This document shows, piece after piece, positions 1-8,287 of a stretch of 64,000 nucleotides of DNA. Source of the stretch: G965276765 sp965276765 (GTDB lineage Bacteria; Actinomycetota; Acidimicrobiia; Acidimicrobiales; Palsa-688). The notes under the pieces were generated by a model that was not told the DNA's origin, did not search any database, and saw only the letters and a list, made by a program, of their open reading frames with translations. The stretch covers positions 3,162,001 to 3,226,000 of the forward strand of contig OZ255627.1 of assembly GCA_965276765.1 (NCBI GenBank), given 5' to 3'. Every line of letters begins with the position of its first letter. The stretch's first letter is position 1. The translations under genes and the position numbers were made by a program.

Positions 1-874
1 GAAACGACACCGTGCCGTCCTCTCCGAGCAGGTACTCGACGGTTCCGGCCCCGTGGTATCCGGCTTCGATGCCGATGGCGCGCGCCGAGGCGTGGATCGT
101 GGCGCGCTTGGCGTCGGTCAAGAACGGCGCCGGGGCCTCCTCGACGAGCTTCTGGTGACGGCGTTGCAGCGAGCAGTCGCGCGTTCCGACTGTGACGACG
201 TTGCCGTGGAGATCGCCGAGGATCTGAGCCTCGACGTGACGGGCCCGCTCCAGGTACCGCTCTACGAGGCACTCACCGCGACCGAAGGCGGCCGTGGCCT
301 CGCCGACGGCCGCGGCGAAGAGGGCGGGGATCTCCTCCATCGACCTGGCGACCCTGAGCCCGCGGCCACCGCCCCCGAAGGCGGCCTTGATCGCCACCGG
401 CAGGCCGTGTTCGGCGGCGAAGGCGACCACATCCTCGGGCCCCTCGAGCGGGTCGGTGCCGCCGGCCACGAGGGGGGCTCCGACGCTCGCCGCCAGGCGT
501 CGGGCGGCGATCTTGTCGCCGAGGAGCCTCAGGGTCGTGGGGCTCGGGCCTATCCAGGTGATCCCGGCGTCGATCACCGCCGAGGCCAGCTCCGGGCTTT
601 CGGACAAGAACCCGTACCCGGGATGGAACGCATCGGCCCCGCTGGCGGTGCAGGCTTCCACCAGGCGGTCAGCGTCGAGGTAGGTGTCGGCCGGCGCCTG
701 GCCCGGCAGCGAGACCACCTCGTCGGCGAGGCGGCTGTAGGGGGCGCTGCGCTCGGTATCCGGGCAGCACGCCACGCTGCCAAGTCCGGCGTCGCGACAG
801 GCCCTGATGACTCGCACGGCGATCTCGCCCCGGTTGGCGACGAAGACCTTGGCCAACGGGCGAGGTGCCGTCAC
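1..874 (-). CDS. Acyl-CoA carboxylase biotin carboxylase subunit (3' end beyond window)
   Basis: ATP-dependent carboxylation of biotin for an acyl-CoA carboxylase. Translating leftward from a GTG at 874 gives an N-terminus with VFVANRGEIAVRVIRAC, then the HPGYGFLSE motif, then the ATP-grasp glycine loop KAAFGGGGRGL and an RDCSLQRRHQK motif, all standard for biotin carboxylases. About 291 codons are present; the rest of the carboxylase domain and any biotin-carrier domain lie outside. The GTG overlaps the stop of the CitE-like gene as GTGA, so it is the last visible gene of a five-gene operon. By analogy with mycobacterial AccA1 it may be the alpha subunit of a 3-methylcrotonyl-CoA carboxylase; that substrate is inferred from context. 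Confidence 0.93.
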   Translation of the reverse strand, partial: MTAPRPLAKVFVANRGEIAVRVIRACRDAGLGSVACCPDTERSAPYSRLADEVVSLPGQAPADTYLDADRLVEACTASGADAFHPGYGFLSESPELASAVIDAGITWIGPSPTTLRLLGDKIAARRLAASVGAPLVAGGTDPLEGPEDVVAFAAEHGLPVAIKAAFGGGGRGLRVARSMEEIPALFAAAVGEATAAFGRGECLVERYLERARHVEAQILGDLHGNVVTVGTRDCSLQRRHQKLVEEAPAPFLTDAKRATIHASARAIGIEAGYHGAGTVEYLLGEDGTVSF

Positions 875-1761
875 CGTCCCTGGTCCGGTGTGGACGGGCC
901 GTCGACCCGGCGACGGGCGAGCACTTGGAGGGCCATGCGCACGTGGACCTCGTCGACCATCTCCCCGTCGACGGCCGCCGCGCCTTGACCCGCCGCGGCC
1001 ACGACCCGCTCGGCCCGCTCGACCTCGGCCGGTGACGGGCTGAACACCGAATGGGCGAGTGGCACCTGTTTGGGGTGGACGCAGATCTTCCCTGTGTACC
1101 CGAGAGTGAGGCCCACGCCGGCGTCGTCGACGAAGCGAGCGTCGTCGTGGATAGCCACCACCGTCTGGTCGATGACGGCCACGCCGGCCAGCCGTCCCGA
1201 CATGGCCACCAAGCTTCGGGCGTACAGCACCTCGTTGCCGGCGTCGGTGCGCCGGCCACCCAGGTCGGCGATGAAGTCCTCGGCGCCGAAGTAGGCGGCG
1301 CTGACCCCGGCGGCGAGCAGCTCCCGGGAGTCGGCGACACCCCTCACGGTCTCGACGCCCACGAGGACCGCGGCGTCGCGACGGCCGTGGCGTTCGAGGA
1401 TGGCCCGCGACCCGGCCAGGTCCTCGACCTTGTCGTACTTGGGCAGCACGATGCCGGCCGCGGCGGTTGCCGCCACGGCGGCGACGTCGTCGTCAAACCA
1501 CGGCGAGCCCGGCGGGTTGACCCGCACGAGCACCACCGGCTCGCCGGCGCCACCGGTCACGAGGGGACCGAGGGCGTCGATCGTCGCCGCCCGGGCCGAC
1601 TCCTTGTCCGCCACGGGGACGGCGTCCTCGAGGTCGATGACCACGGCGTCGGGGTTCGACCGGCCGACCTTGGCGATCATGTCGGGCCGATGCCCGGGAA
1701 CGAAGAGCAGGCTGCGGGGAGGGTGGCTCGCGATTGGATCGGAGGTGCCGGGCGCGACCAC
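871..1761 (-). CDS. CitE-like HpcH/HpaI-family beta-hydroxyacyl-CoA lyase
   Basis: 296-residue member of the citrate-lyase-beta-like family of Mg-dependent C-C lyases acting on CoA thioesters. Visible signatures: N-terminal RSLLFVPGHRPDMIAK, the acidic VVIDLEDAVP, LVRVNPP, the VGVETVRGV metal-ligand glutamate region, YFGAEDFIADLGG with the second acidic ligand, and GKICVHPKQV near the C-terminus. Starts at GTG 1761, 4 bases after the carboxyltransferase gene stops, and its stop overlaps the biotin carboxylase start. Family members include (S)-citramalyl-CoA lyase and the mycobacterial bifunctional enzyme cleaving (S)-citramalyl-CoA and (R)-HMG-CoA. Being next to a carboxylase, a CoA-transferase and a MaoC hydratase favours one of those roles over malyl-CoA lyase or thioesterase. 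Confidence 0.88.
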   Translation of the reverse strand: MVAPGTSDPIASHPPRSLLFVPGHRPDMIAKVGRSNPDAVVIDLEDAVPVADKESARAATIDALGPLVTGGAGEPVVLVRVNPPGSPWFDDDVAAVAATAAAGIVLPKYDKVEDLAGSRAILERHGRRDAAVLVGVETVRGVADSRELLAAGVSAAYFGAEDFIADLGGRRTDAGNEVLYARSLVAMSGRLAGVAVIDQTVVAIHDDARFVDDAGVGLTLGYTGKICVHPKQVPLAHSVFSPSPAEVERAERVVAAAGQGAAAVDGEMVDEVHVRMALQVLARRRVDGPSTPDQGR

Positions 1762-1765
1762 CGCC

Positions 1766-3346
1766 CTACACCGGGCTCACGTGATGATGGCGCCGCCGGG
1801 GTTCGCGTTCCCAGCCCTCGGCGTCGCGCAGCCGGGCCGAGAGCTCGGCTCGGAGGCCGCTCGGATCGACGACGGCGTCGACCACGAGGTCGCTGGCCAT
1901 GCGCATCAGGTTGACCTCGCTTTGCTGCTCGGCGATCCGGGCGGCCAGGTAGGCGTCTCTCTCCTGGTCATCGTCCATCTCCGCCAGTCTTCGGGCGTAC
2001 ATGGCGTTGGCGGACGCCTCGGCCGACATCGTGCCGATCTGAGCGCTGGGCAGGGCGATGACGGCCCTCGGGAGAAAGCCGGGTGCGCCCATGGCGTAGA
2101 AGCCGGCTGCGTACGCCTTCCTGAGCACGACGGTGAACTTCGGCACCTCGGCGCTGGCCATGGCCGTGACCATCTTGGCCCCATGGCGGATGATCCCCTG
2201 GCGCTCCACGGCCACGCCGACCATGAAGCCGGGCACGTCCTGCAAGAACACGAGCGGGATGTTGAACGCGTCGCAGAAGGTGATGAAGCGGGCCGCCTTG
2301 TCGGCCGAGTCGACGAAGATGGCGCCGGCACGCACGGCCGGCTGGTTGGCGAGCAGCCCGACGACGCGCCCCTCGATGCGGGCCAGGCCGGTCACGAGCT
2401 CGGTGGCCCACCCCGACTTGATCTCGAAGAAGGTGCCATCGTCTACGAGCCGGGTGATGATCTCACCGACGTCGTAGGAGACATTGGGGTCGCTCGGGAT
2501 GAGCTCGTCGGGCCAGTCGGTGCGTTCCGGTGGCCTTCCCTGCTGGGTCCGGGACACGTCGTTCCAGGCCGTCGGCAGGTAGGAGAAGAGGAGTCGCGCC
2601 GCGGCGATGGCTTCGATGTCGTCGGCGAACACCTCGTCGCCGCAGCCCGACACGGTGGCGTGCATGGTGGCGCCACCCATCTCCTCGAGGGTGGTTCGCT
2701 CGCCGGTGACCTTCTCGGCGATGCGCGGCGAGGCCAGGTACATCGATGCGTTGTGTTCCACCATTCCAACCCAGTCGGTGAACGCCGGCATATAGGCGCC
2801 CCCTGCGGCCGAAGGGCCGAGCAGGCAGCAGAGCTGCGGGACGCGACCCGAGAGCCTGACCTGGAGATGGAAGATGCGCGATGCCCCCCGCCGGCCGGGG
2901 AAGAATCCCATCTGGTCGCTCAGCCGCCCGCCGGCGGCGTCGACCAGATAGAAGACGGGCAGCAGGTCCCGGTCGGCGCGTTCGAGGATGCGGACCTGCT
3001 TCTCGCAGCTCAACTCGCCCCAGGAGCCGGCCTTGACGGCGAAGTCATGGGCAATCACCGCGACCCGCCGGCCGTCCACGGACCCGACACCGGTGACGAC
3101 ACCGTCGGCGGGGAGGTCTGGCGATCTGGCGTTGGCCAGCAGGCCGTCCTCGACCCAGCTGCCCGGGTCGACGAGCGCCTCGATGCGCTGACGGACCGGG
3201 AGCTTGTGCGGCCACCGGCCGCTGTCCTTGCCGCCGAGGGCTGTGACCCGTGCCGCCTCGAGCCGGGCCCTTTCGTCCCCTGACCACTCGGCGCCGAGCG
3301 CGCCGTTACCCGCCGCTCCGGGCTCGGCATCGGAAAAGGCGGTCAA
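1766..3346 (-). CDS. Acyl-CoA carboxylase carboxyltransferase (beta) subunit
   Basis: 526-residue carboxyltransferase that moves CO2 from carboxybiotin to an acyl-CoA, partner of the biotin carboxylase two genes downstream. It has the two crotonase-like halves: an N-terminal one with FYLVDAAGGRLSDQ and GPSAAGGAYMPAF (oxyanion-hole glycines), and a C-terminal one with GLLANQPAVRAGAIFVDSADKA and VPGFMVGVAVERQGIIRHGAK. The TTG start at 3346 overlaps the stop of the CoA-transferase gene as TTGA, implying translational coupling. The GGAYMPAF and IIRHGAKM segments resemble methylcrotonyl/geranyl-type more than propionyl-type beta subunits. Substrate is not settled by sequence alone. Confidence 0.92.
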   Translation of the reverse strand: MTAFSDAEPGAAGNGALGAEWSGDERARLEAARVTALGGKDSGRWPHKLPVRQRIEALVDPGSWVEDGLLANARSPDLPADGVVTGVGSVDGRRVAVIAHDFAVKAGSWGELSCEKQVRILERADRDLLPVFYLVDAAGGRLSDQMGFFPGRRGASRIFHLQVRLSGRVPQLCCLLGPSAAGGAYMPAFTDWVGMVEHNASMYLASPRIAEKVTGERTTLEEMGGATMHATVSGCGDEVFADDIEAIAAARLLFSYLPTAWNDVSRTQQGRPPERTDWPDELIPSDPNVSYDVGEIITRLVDDGTFFEIKSGWATELVTGLARIEGRVVGLLANQPAVRAGAIFVDSADKAARFITFCDAFNIPLVFLQDVPGFMVGVAVERQGIIRHGAKMVTAMASAEVPKFTVVLRKAYAAGFYAMGAPGFLPRAVIALPSAQIGTMSAEASANAMYARRLAEMDDDQERDAYLAARIAEQQSEVNLMRMASDLVVDAVVDPSGLRAELSARLRDAEGWEREPRRRHHHVSPV

Positions 3347-4521
3347 GACTCCGCCTCGTCGGCCGTCGATGAGGGTGCCCCCCCGCCGGCCGCACCGCTG
3401 CGGATGAGCTCGTCGACGGTGGCGGCATCGATGCCGATCTCGGAGAGCACCTCGGCGGTGTGCTCGCCGAGGGCGGCCGGGCCCCGTTTCGGACCGGGGG
3501 CATCGCCGTCGATGACGAGCGGCTGGCGGACGTGCATCTCACCGGAGCCTCGGACGTCGGTCAGGACCCGACGGCCGATGGCTTGTGGGGAGTGGGGGAG
3601 ATCGGCGAGTGAACGGACCCGACCGAAGGGGACATCGGCTCGGGTGAGCAGCCGTTCCCACTCCTCCGCCGACCGTGCTGCGATCGCATCGAGGAGCCGC
3701 TGCCGCAGCCGGCCGGCAAAGGCCAGGCGACCGGTGGCGGAGAGGTCGCGGTCGGCTTCGAGCCCGGTGACGTCGCAGAGAGAGCGCCAGAAACGATCCT
3801 CGTGAGCCACACCGATCGCGATGTGCTGGCCGTCCGATGTGGGAAACACTCCGTACCCGGGCTCGTAGGTGAATCCGGGAGGACCCGTCTGGTTGATCAC
3901 GGGTCCGACGTGCGCACTGAGCAGCGTCACGAGCCCGTCAAACATGGACACGTCGATGTAGCACCCCTCCCCGGTCCGCTCCCGCTGGACGATCCCGACG
4001 AGCACGGCCTGGGCGGCGAACAACCCGGCGCTCAGATCGCCGATGGCGACGGCGGGCGGCGTGGCCGGATCGGCGGGAGGGGCGTGCTCGTAGAGCATCC
4101 CGGCCTCCGCCTGGTAGGTCAGGTCGTGGCCGGGACGGTCCCGGTACGGACCGCTCTGGCCGAACCCTGAGACCGACACGTACACGAGGGCGGGGTCATT
4201 CCCCCTGAGGGTTTCGTGACCGAGCCCGAGGCGCGCCATCGTCCCGGGCCTGAAACCCTCGATCAGGGCATCGGAGCGACCGGCGAGGGCGACGAACGCT
4301 GCCCTTCCGGCCTCGCTGCTGACATCGAGGGCGACCGATCGCTTGCCCCGGGCCAGCGAGCCGTGGAAGCCGGGTACGGTCCGCGTGGGGTCACCTGTCT
4401 GGGGGCGCTCGACCACGACGACGTCGGCACCGAGGTCGGAGAGCAGCATCGTGGCAAACGGCCCCGGGTACTGGTGGGCCATGCTCAGGACCCGCAGCCC
4501 AGCGAGCGGGAGGGGAGACAC
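3343..4521 (-). CDS. CaiB/BaiF class III CoA-transferase
   Basis: 392-residue family III CoA-transferase, moving CoA between acyl donors and carboxylic acids. Signatures: GLRVLSMAHQYPGPFATMLL at the N-terminus, the DLGADVVVVERP nucleotide-binding region, LDVSSEAGRAAF, DALIEGFRPGTMARLG, and a IDVSMFDG block that carries the usual catalytic aspartate. The GTG at 4521 was chosen because it lies 2 bases after the stop of the preceding acyl-CoA dehydrogenase gene; the frame stays open further upstream but only as antisense noise inside that gene. Its position between a dehydrogenase and a carboxylase is unusual for plain leucine breakdown; with the CitE and MaoC genes it would complete an itaconate pathway. 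Confidence 0.9.
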   Translation of the reverse strand: MSPLPLAGLRVLSMAHQYPGPFATMLLSDLGADVVVVERPQTGDPTRTVPGFHGSLARGKRSVALDVSSEAGRAAFVALAGRSDALIEGFRPGTMARLGLGHETLRGNDPALVYVSVSGFGQSGPYRDRPGHDLTYQAEAGMLYEHAPPADPATPPAVAIGDLSAGLFAAQAVLVGIVQRERTGEGCYIDVSMFDGLVTLLSAHVGPVINQTGPPGFTYEPGYGVFPTSDGQHIAIGVAHEDRFWRSLCDVTGLEADRDLSATGRLAFAGRLRQRLLDAIAARSAEEWERLLTRADVPFGRVRSLADLPHSPQAIGRRVLTDVRGSGEMHVRQPLVIDGDAPGPKRGPAALGEHTAEVLSEIGIDAATVDELIRSGAAGGGAPSSTADEAES

Positions 4522-4523
4522 CC

Positions 4524-5735
4524 TTAGACCCCGAGCCCGAGACCCCGCGCGATCAGCATCCTCTGCACCTCCGACGTGCCCTCCCCGATCGTGAGGATCC
4601 TGGCGTCGACGTAGTGGCGGGTCGACGCCCCGTCGAGCATGAAGCCGTATCCGCCCTGGAGCCCGGTCGCGATGTAGGCCGCCTTGTTGGCCGCCTCCGA
4701 CGCCATGAGTTTGGCCGTGGCCGCCTCCCGTTCGATGGGCATGCCCCGGTCGTACTTCCACGCGCCGTCGTAGGTCATCACCCTGGCGGTCGAGGCAAGC
4801 ACGGCGATGTCGGCGATCTGAAAGGCGACGGACTGATGGTCGCCGAGCGGTTTCCCGAACGACTCACGCTCCTTCACGAAGCGGAGGGTGTCGACGAGGC
4901 AGCCTCGAGCCAGGCCGGTACTCATGGCGGCGATCGGGAGTCGTGCCCAGGTCAAGAAGCGCAGCGCTTCGCGGTACCCCTTGCCCTCGGTCCCGATCAG
5001 GGCGTCCGCCGGCACGCGCACGTCGTCGAAGAACAGCGGGTGGGTGTCGGATGCCCGCCATCCCATCTTCGAGTAGCGCTCACCGACGGTCACGCCGGGG
5101 GCGTCGAGCGGCACAAGGAACGCAGAGACGGGAGCGCGGCCCTTGGCCTCCTCGCTCGCGGCAAACAGGATCACGTAGCGGGAGAAGGGGGTTCCCGAGT
5201 TGGTGATGAACTGCTTTGCCCCGTTGATCACCCAGTCCGTCCCGTCGCGGCGGGCCCTGGTGGCGATGTTGCCGGCGTCGGATCCACCCGTGGGTTCGGT
5301 CAGGCCGAACGACACGAACGTCTCACCCTTGCAGGCCGAGGGGAGCACATCGGCGAGCAGGTCGGGCCGGTCGGCGGCGAGGTGCGCGAGGAGGGCGAGG
5401 CTGATGGCCTGGACGTGCACGGTGACGGCAAGTGACGAGTCGACGGCGGCGACTTCCTCGGCGGCCAGGCAGAGGCTGCGCAGGTCGGCTCCCTCCCCGC
5501 CAAACTCCTCGGGGATGAGCAGGCCAAGGGCGCCGGTGGCCGCCATCGCCGTCACGAGGTCGGGGTCGAAGCGCGCCTCGATGGTCCGCGCCGCCGCGGC
5601 CGGGGCGACCGCCGTCTCGCAGAAGTCTCGCACCGCCTTCTGCCATTGGAGGTGCTCCTCGTCGAGGGCCCACGGCACGCCGTAGCCGTCGGTGAGGAAC
5701 TCGTCGGTCAGGGTTGACGGCTGCGAGGGGGTCAT
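4524..5735 (-). CDS. Acyl-CoA dehydrogenase
   Basis: 403-residue FAD enzyme making 2-enoyl-CoA. It shows the three ACAD domains, with the flavin-binding SFGLTEPTGGSDAGNI near the middle, WVINGAKQFITNSG, and a C-terminal IGEGTSEVQRMLIARGLG. Glu385 in that last motif sits at the medium/short-chain (MCAD-type) catalytic-base position, whereas canonical isovaleryl-CoA dehydrogenase has Gly-Ala there and uses a glutamate elsewhere. A short/branched-chain substrate is therefore as likely as isovaleryl-CoA. First gene of the leftward operon, ATG start with an AGGTGAAG ribosome-binding site, divergent from the MaoC gene across a gap containing a 15-bp palindrome. Confidence 0.93.
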   Translation of the reverse strand: MTPSQPSTLTDEFLTDGYGVPWALDEEHLQWQKAVRDFCETAVAPAAAARTIEARFDPDLVTAMAATGALGLLIPEEFGGEGADLRSLCLAAEEVAAVDSSLAVTVHVQAISLALLAHLAADRPDLLADVLPSACKGETFVSFGLTEPTGGSDAGNIATRARRDGTDWVINGAKQFITNSGTPFSRYVILFAASEEAKGRAPVSAFLVPLDAPGVTVGERYSKMGWRASDTHPLFFDDVRVPADALIGTEGKGYREALRFLTWARLPIAAMSTGLARGCLVDTLRFVKERESFGKPLGDHQSVAFQIADIAVLASTARVMTYDGAWKYDRGMPIEREAATAKLMASEAANKAAYIATGLQGGYGFMLDGASTRHYVDARILTIGEGTSEVQRMLIARGLGLGV

Positions 5736-5788
5736 GACGCTTCACCTGTCGATCGGGCTGGACTTGGCGACCAGCATCCCAAGAGTAG

Positions 5789-5803
5789 GCTTGAACTTCA
5801 AGC
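5789..5803. promoter_or_regulatory. 15-bp palindromic operator candidate in divergent promoter
   Basis: GCTTGAA-C-TTCAAGC, a perfect inverted repeat with 7-base arms and a single central base. It lies between the divergent acyl-CoA dehydrogenase and MaoC genes and overlaps a leftward TTGAAG that is 17 bases from a weak GATGCT -10. The nearest regulator gene is the TetR repressor at 6316-6942, and TetR dimers commonly bind such short perfect palindromes. Binding by that protein is inferred. Confidence 0.6.
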
Positions 5804-5826
5804 GAGAGGTCGGCCACGGGAGAGCG

Positions 5827-6297
5827 ATGCCACGGAACCGGTCGGGGAAATGGTTGGAGGAGTTCGTCGTCGGCGAGGTCGTCGAGCACGCCGTTACGAG
5901 GACCGTCACCGAGTCGGACAACGTGCTGTTTACGTGCCTGACCATGAATCCGCAGCCCATGCATCTCGATGCCGAGTTCGCCGCGGCCCAGGAATTTGGC
6001 CGGCCCCTGATGAACAGTCTGTTCGTCCTCGGTCTAGTGGTTGGCATTTCGGTGCCGGAGACGACGCTCGGCACGACGATCGCCAATCTCGGATTCGAGC
6101 TCGTCGAGTTTCCTGCGCCCATCTTTGCCGGCGACACGGTGTGGGCGGAGACGGAGGTTACGGCGGCCCGTCCTTCCAAGTCACGCCCGGAGGCGGGGAT
6201 TGTCTCGTTCGAGCATCGGGCCTACAACCAGCGAGACGAGCTGGTCTGCAGGTGCCGTCGGGCCGCGTTCATGCGCCGGCGCCCGCAGGGCGCGTGA
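5827..6297 (+). CDS. MaoC-like (R)-specific enoyl-CoA hydratase
   Basis: 156-residue single hot-dog hydratase. FTCLTMNPQPMHLDAEFAA contains the conserved hydratase-2-like Asn and His; GRPLMNSLFVLGLVVGIS follows. ATG 5827 was chosen over an in-frame ATG 135 bases upstream because the former has a GGGAGAG ribosome-binding site and begins where family similarity begins; the earlier start would lie in the neighbour and its promoter. It is divergent from the acyl-CoA carboxylase operon and likely co-regulated by the shared palindrome. Plausible substrates are 3-methylglutaconyl-CoA (leucine) or itaconyl-CoA; both reactions are known for MaoC enzymes sitting beside CitE-like lyases. Confidence 0.88.
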   Translation: MPRNRSGKWLEEFVVGEVVEHAVTRTVTESDNVLFTCLTMNPQPMHLDAEFAAAQEFGRPLMNSLFVLGLVVGISVPETTLGTTIANLGFELVEFPAPIFAGDTVWAETEVTAARPSKSRPEAGIVSFEHRAYNQRDELVCRCRRAAFMRRRPQGA

Positions 6298-6315
6298 TTC
6301 GAGGTCGGCGTCGGC

Positions 6316-6942
6316 TCAGAGTGGGAACGCGGCGAGCAGGACGTCGGCCATTCGATCGGCGAGCTGTTCGGTGCTCATCACACCGGCCGGGTCGTACCAC
6401 TCCTGCAAATAGGCGAGCGACCCGAAGGCGATCCCGAGCCACACCCGTACATCCGGCGAGACCGATGGAGCCGTCGGGTGCATTCGCCGGGCCGCCCCTT
6501 CCAGGATCTTGGCGTGCTCCTGGCGCAGTCTGAGCACCTCGTTGCGCAACTCGGGTACGGGCAGGTACGTCGCGAAAAACAGAGGAACGAACTCGGGAAA
6601 GTCCCTGAGCTCGATGAGCACCTGCTCCCGCAACAAAGCGCGCAGCGCCGTCGCCGGGTCGTCGTGGCTGTCGAGGATGGAGCGGAGGCGGAGAAATACC
6701 TCGTCGGCGGAGTTGCGCAGGCAACGGAGGAATAACTCCTCCTTGGAGGAGAAGTAGTGGTACAGGCTCGAGCCTCGAAGATCCAGTTCGGCGGCGATGT
6801 CGTCGAGGTTGGCCCCCTCGTAGCCCTTCTCGGCGAACACCCGGGCTGCGGTGCGCTCGATGCGGGCGACGCGCGCGGCGCGCTTGCGTTCGGTTCTCGT
6901 TGCGCCGTCCGTGCCCGCCGCCGGCGTCCCCCGCACAGCCAT
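6316..6942 (-). CDS. TetR-family transcriptional repressor
   Basis: 208 residues. The N-terminal helix-turn-helix (about residues 25-70) reads ARIERTAARVFAEKGYEG, then LDDIAAELDLRGSSLYHYF, the classic TetR recognition block, followed by an effector-binding domain rich in helices. ATG 6942 chosen because upstream codons only mirror the P450 leader. It converges with the MaoC gene, ending 18 bases from it, so it is physically tied to the catabolic cluster and is the best candidate to bind the palindrome at 5789. In mycobacteria a TetR regulator (BkaR) controls the similar branched-chain cluster; orthology is not shown here. Confidence 0.88.
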   Translation of the reverse strand: MAVRGTPAAGTDGATRTERKRAARVARIERTAARVFAEKGYEGANLDDIAAELDLRGSSLYHYFSSKEELFLRCLRNSADEVFLRLRSILDSHDDPATALRALLREQVLIELRDFPEFVPLFFATYLPVPELRNEVLRLRQEHAKILEGAARRMHPTAPSVSPDVRVWLGIAFGSLAYLQEWYDPAGVMSTEQLADRMADVLLAAFPL

Positions 6943-7033
6943 GACGAGAGGGTATACGCAGGTCCCGGGCAAGGGCCGCGCTCGTTGTTCCGCAGGTGGC
7001 CCTAATGTCGCTGCGGACGCTTCGGGGGAGTTC

Positions 7034-8260
7034 ATGACGAGTCGACTGCCAGCGGGATGGGAGACAGGCTTCGATCTGTACGCCCCCGAGTACCTCGACG
7101 ACCCGCAGTCCATCTGGCGGGCCATGCGAGCGGAGTGTCCGGTCGCCCGGACTCGCAGCCGTGGCGGCGCCGTGCTCGTGGTACGACACGCCGACATCGC
7201 GACGATCGCCCGTGATCCCCTTGCGTTCAGCTCGCGCGCCCTCGAGGCGACGGGAGCCGTCCCTCGGCCCGGCCACGAGCTCAGGATGCCGCCGATCACA
7301 TCGGACCCGCCCGAGCACACATGGGAACGTCGCGTGCTGCTTCCGTTGTTCAACCATCACGTTGTCGACGGGCTCGAGGCTTCCACCCGGCGGACGGCCG
7401 CGGCGTTAATCAACGCCATCATCGGAAGAGAGGCGGTCGACGCCGCCGATGTGTTCGCCCAGCACATCCCGATCGCCGTCATCGCCGAGATGCTCGGTCT
7501 CCCCGCAGAGGACACGCCACGGTTCAGCGCGTGGATCGTGCAGTTCCTCAAACAGGGCGCCACCGATCAGGTCGCCCGCAGGGAGGCCATCGCCACGATC
7601 ACCACGTACTTCACGGCGTTGGTTGGCGGCGAGCGCCCCCTCGGCGGTGAAGGGGTGATCGCCGACCTGCTCCGGCGACGCCAGAACGAAGACCTGGCCG
7701 ACGAGCAGATCGTCGGCATGTGCTTCTTGCTCCTCGTCGCCGGCATCGACACGACGTGGAGTGCCATCGGTGCGAGCCTGTGGCATCTCGCCACCCATCC
7801 AGAGGACCGGTGGCGACTCGTCGATGACCCGTCGATGATCGCCACGGCGGTCGAGGAGTTTGTGCGGGCCTACGCCCCGATCACCATCGGACGCGTCGCC
7901 ACGGCGCCGACGAACATCTCGGGATGCCCGGTCGAGGCCGGCGATCGTGTGCTGCTCACGTGGGCGGCGGCCAACCGGGATCCGGAGGCCTTCGAAGATC
8001 CCGATCGCGTGCTCATCGACCGTCGTCGTAACCCGCATCTCGCCTTCGGCCTCGGCATCCATCGCTGCCTGGGCTCCGGCCTCGCCCGCATGGAGATCCG
8101 GGTGGCCATCGAAGAGTGGTTGAAACGCATACCCGAGTTCGAGCTGGACCCTGCCGTAGCGGTGCAATGGACGGGTGGAAACGTTCGCGGCCCCCTGAGC
8201 CTGCACCTCCTGCTGGGTTCGGCCCGCGGCCGCGTCGAGGAATCCCGGTCGAGTGTCTGA
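7034..8260 (+). CDS. Cytochrome P450
   Basis: 408-residue soluble bacterial P450. Visible landmarks: the oxygen-activating I-helix LLVAGIDTTWSA, the EEFVR ExxR motif, and the cysteine heme ligand in FGLGIHRCLGSGLAR. ATG 7034 sits after GGGGGAG, a strong ribosome-binding site; an earlier in-frame start would run through the TetR gene. It is followed by a thioesterase and an acyl-CoA ligase on the same strand, suggesting oxidation and CoA activation of a hydrophobic acid, for example a terpenoid or steroid side chain. No ferredoxin gene is adjacent, so electrons must come from elsewhere. Confidence 0.95.
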   Translation: MTSRLPAGWETGFDLYAPEYLDDPQSIWRAMRAECPVARTRSRGGAVLVVRHADIATIARDPLAFSSRALEATGAVPRPGHELRMPPITSDPPEHTWERRVLLPLFNHHVVDGLEASTRRTAAALINAIIGREAVDAADVFAQHIPIAVIAEMLGLPAEDTPRFSAWIVQFLKQGATDQVARREAIATITTYFTALVGGERPLGGEGVIADLLRRRQNEDLADEQIVGMCFLLLVAGIDTTWSAIGASLWHLATHPEDRWRLVDDPSMIATAVEEFVRAYAPITIGRVATAPTNISGCPVEAGDRVLLTWAAANRDPEAFEDPDRVLIDRRRNPHLAFGLGIHRCLGSGLARMEIRVAIEEWLKRIPEFELDPAVAVQWTGGNVRGPLSLHLLLGSARGRVEESRSSV

Positions 8261-8287
8261 AGGCCCGACCATTCGGGACCGAGGCTG

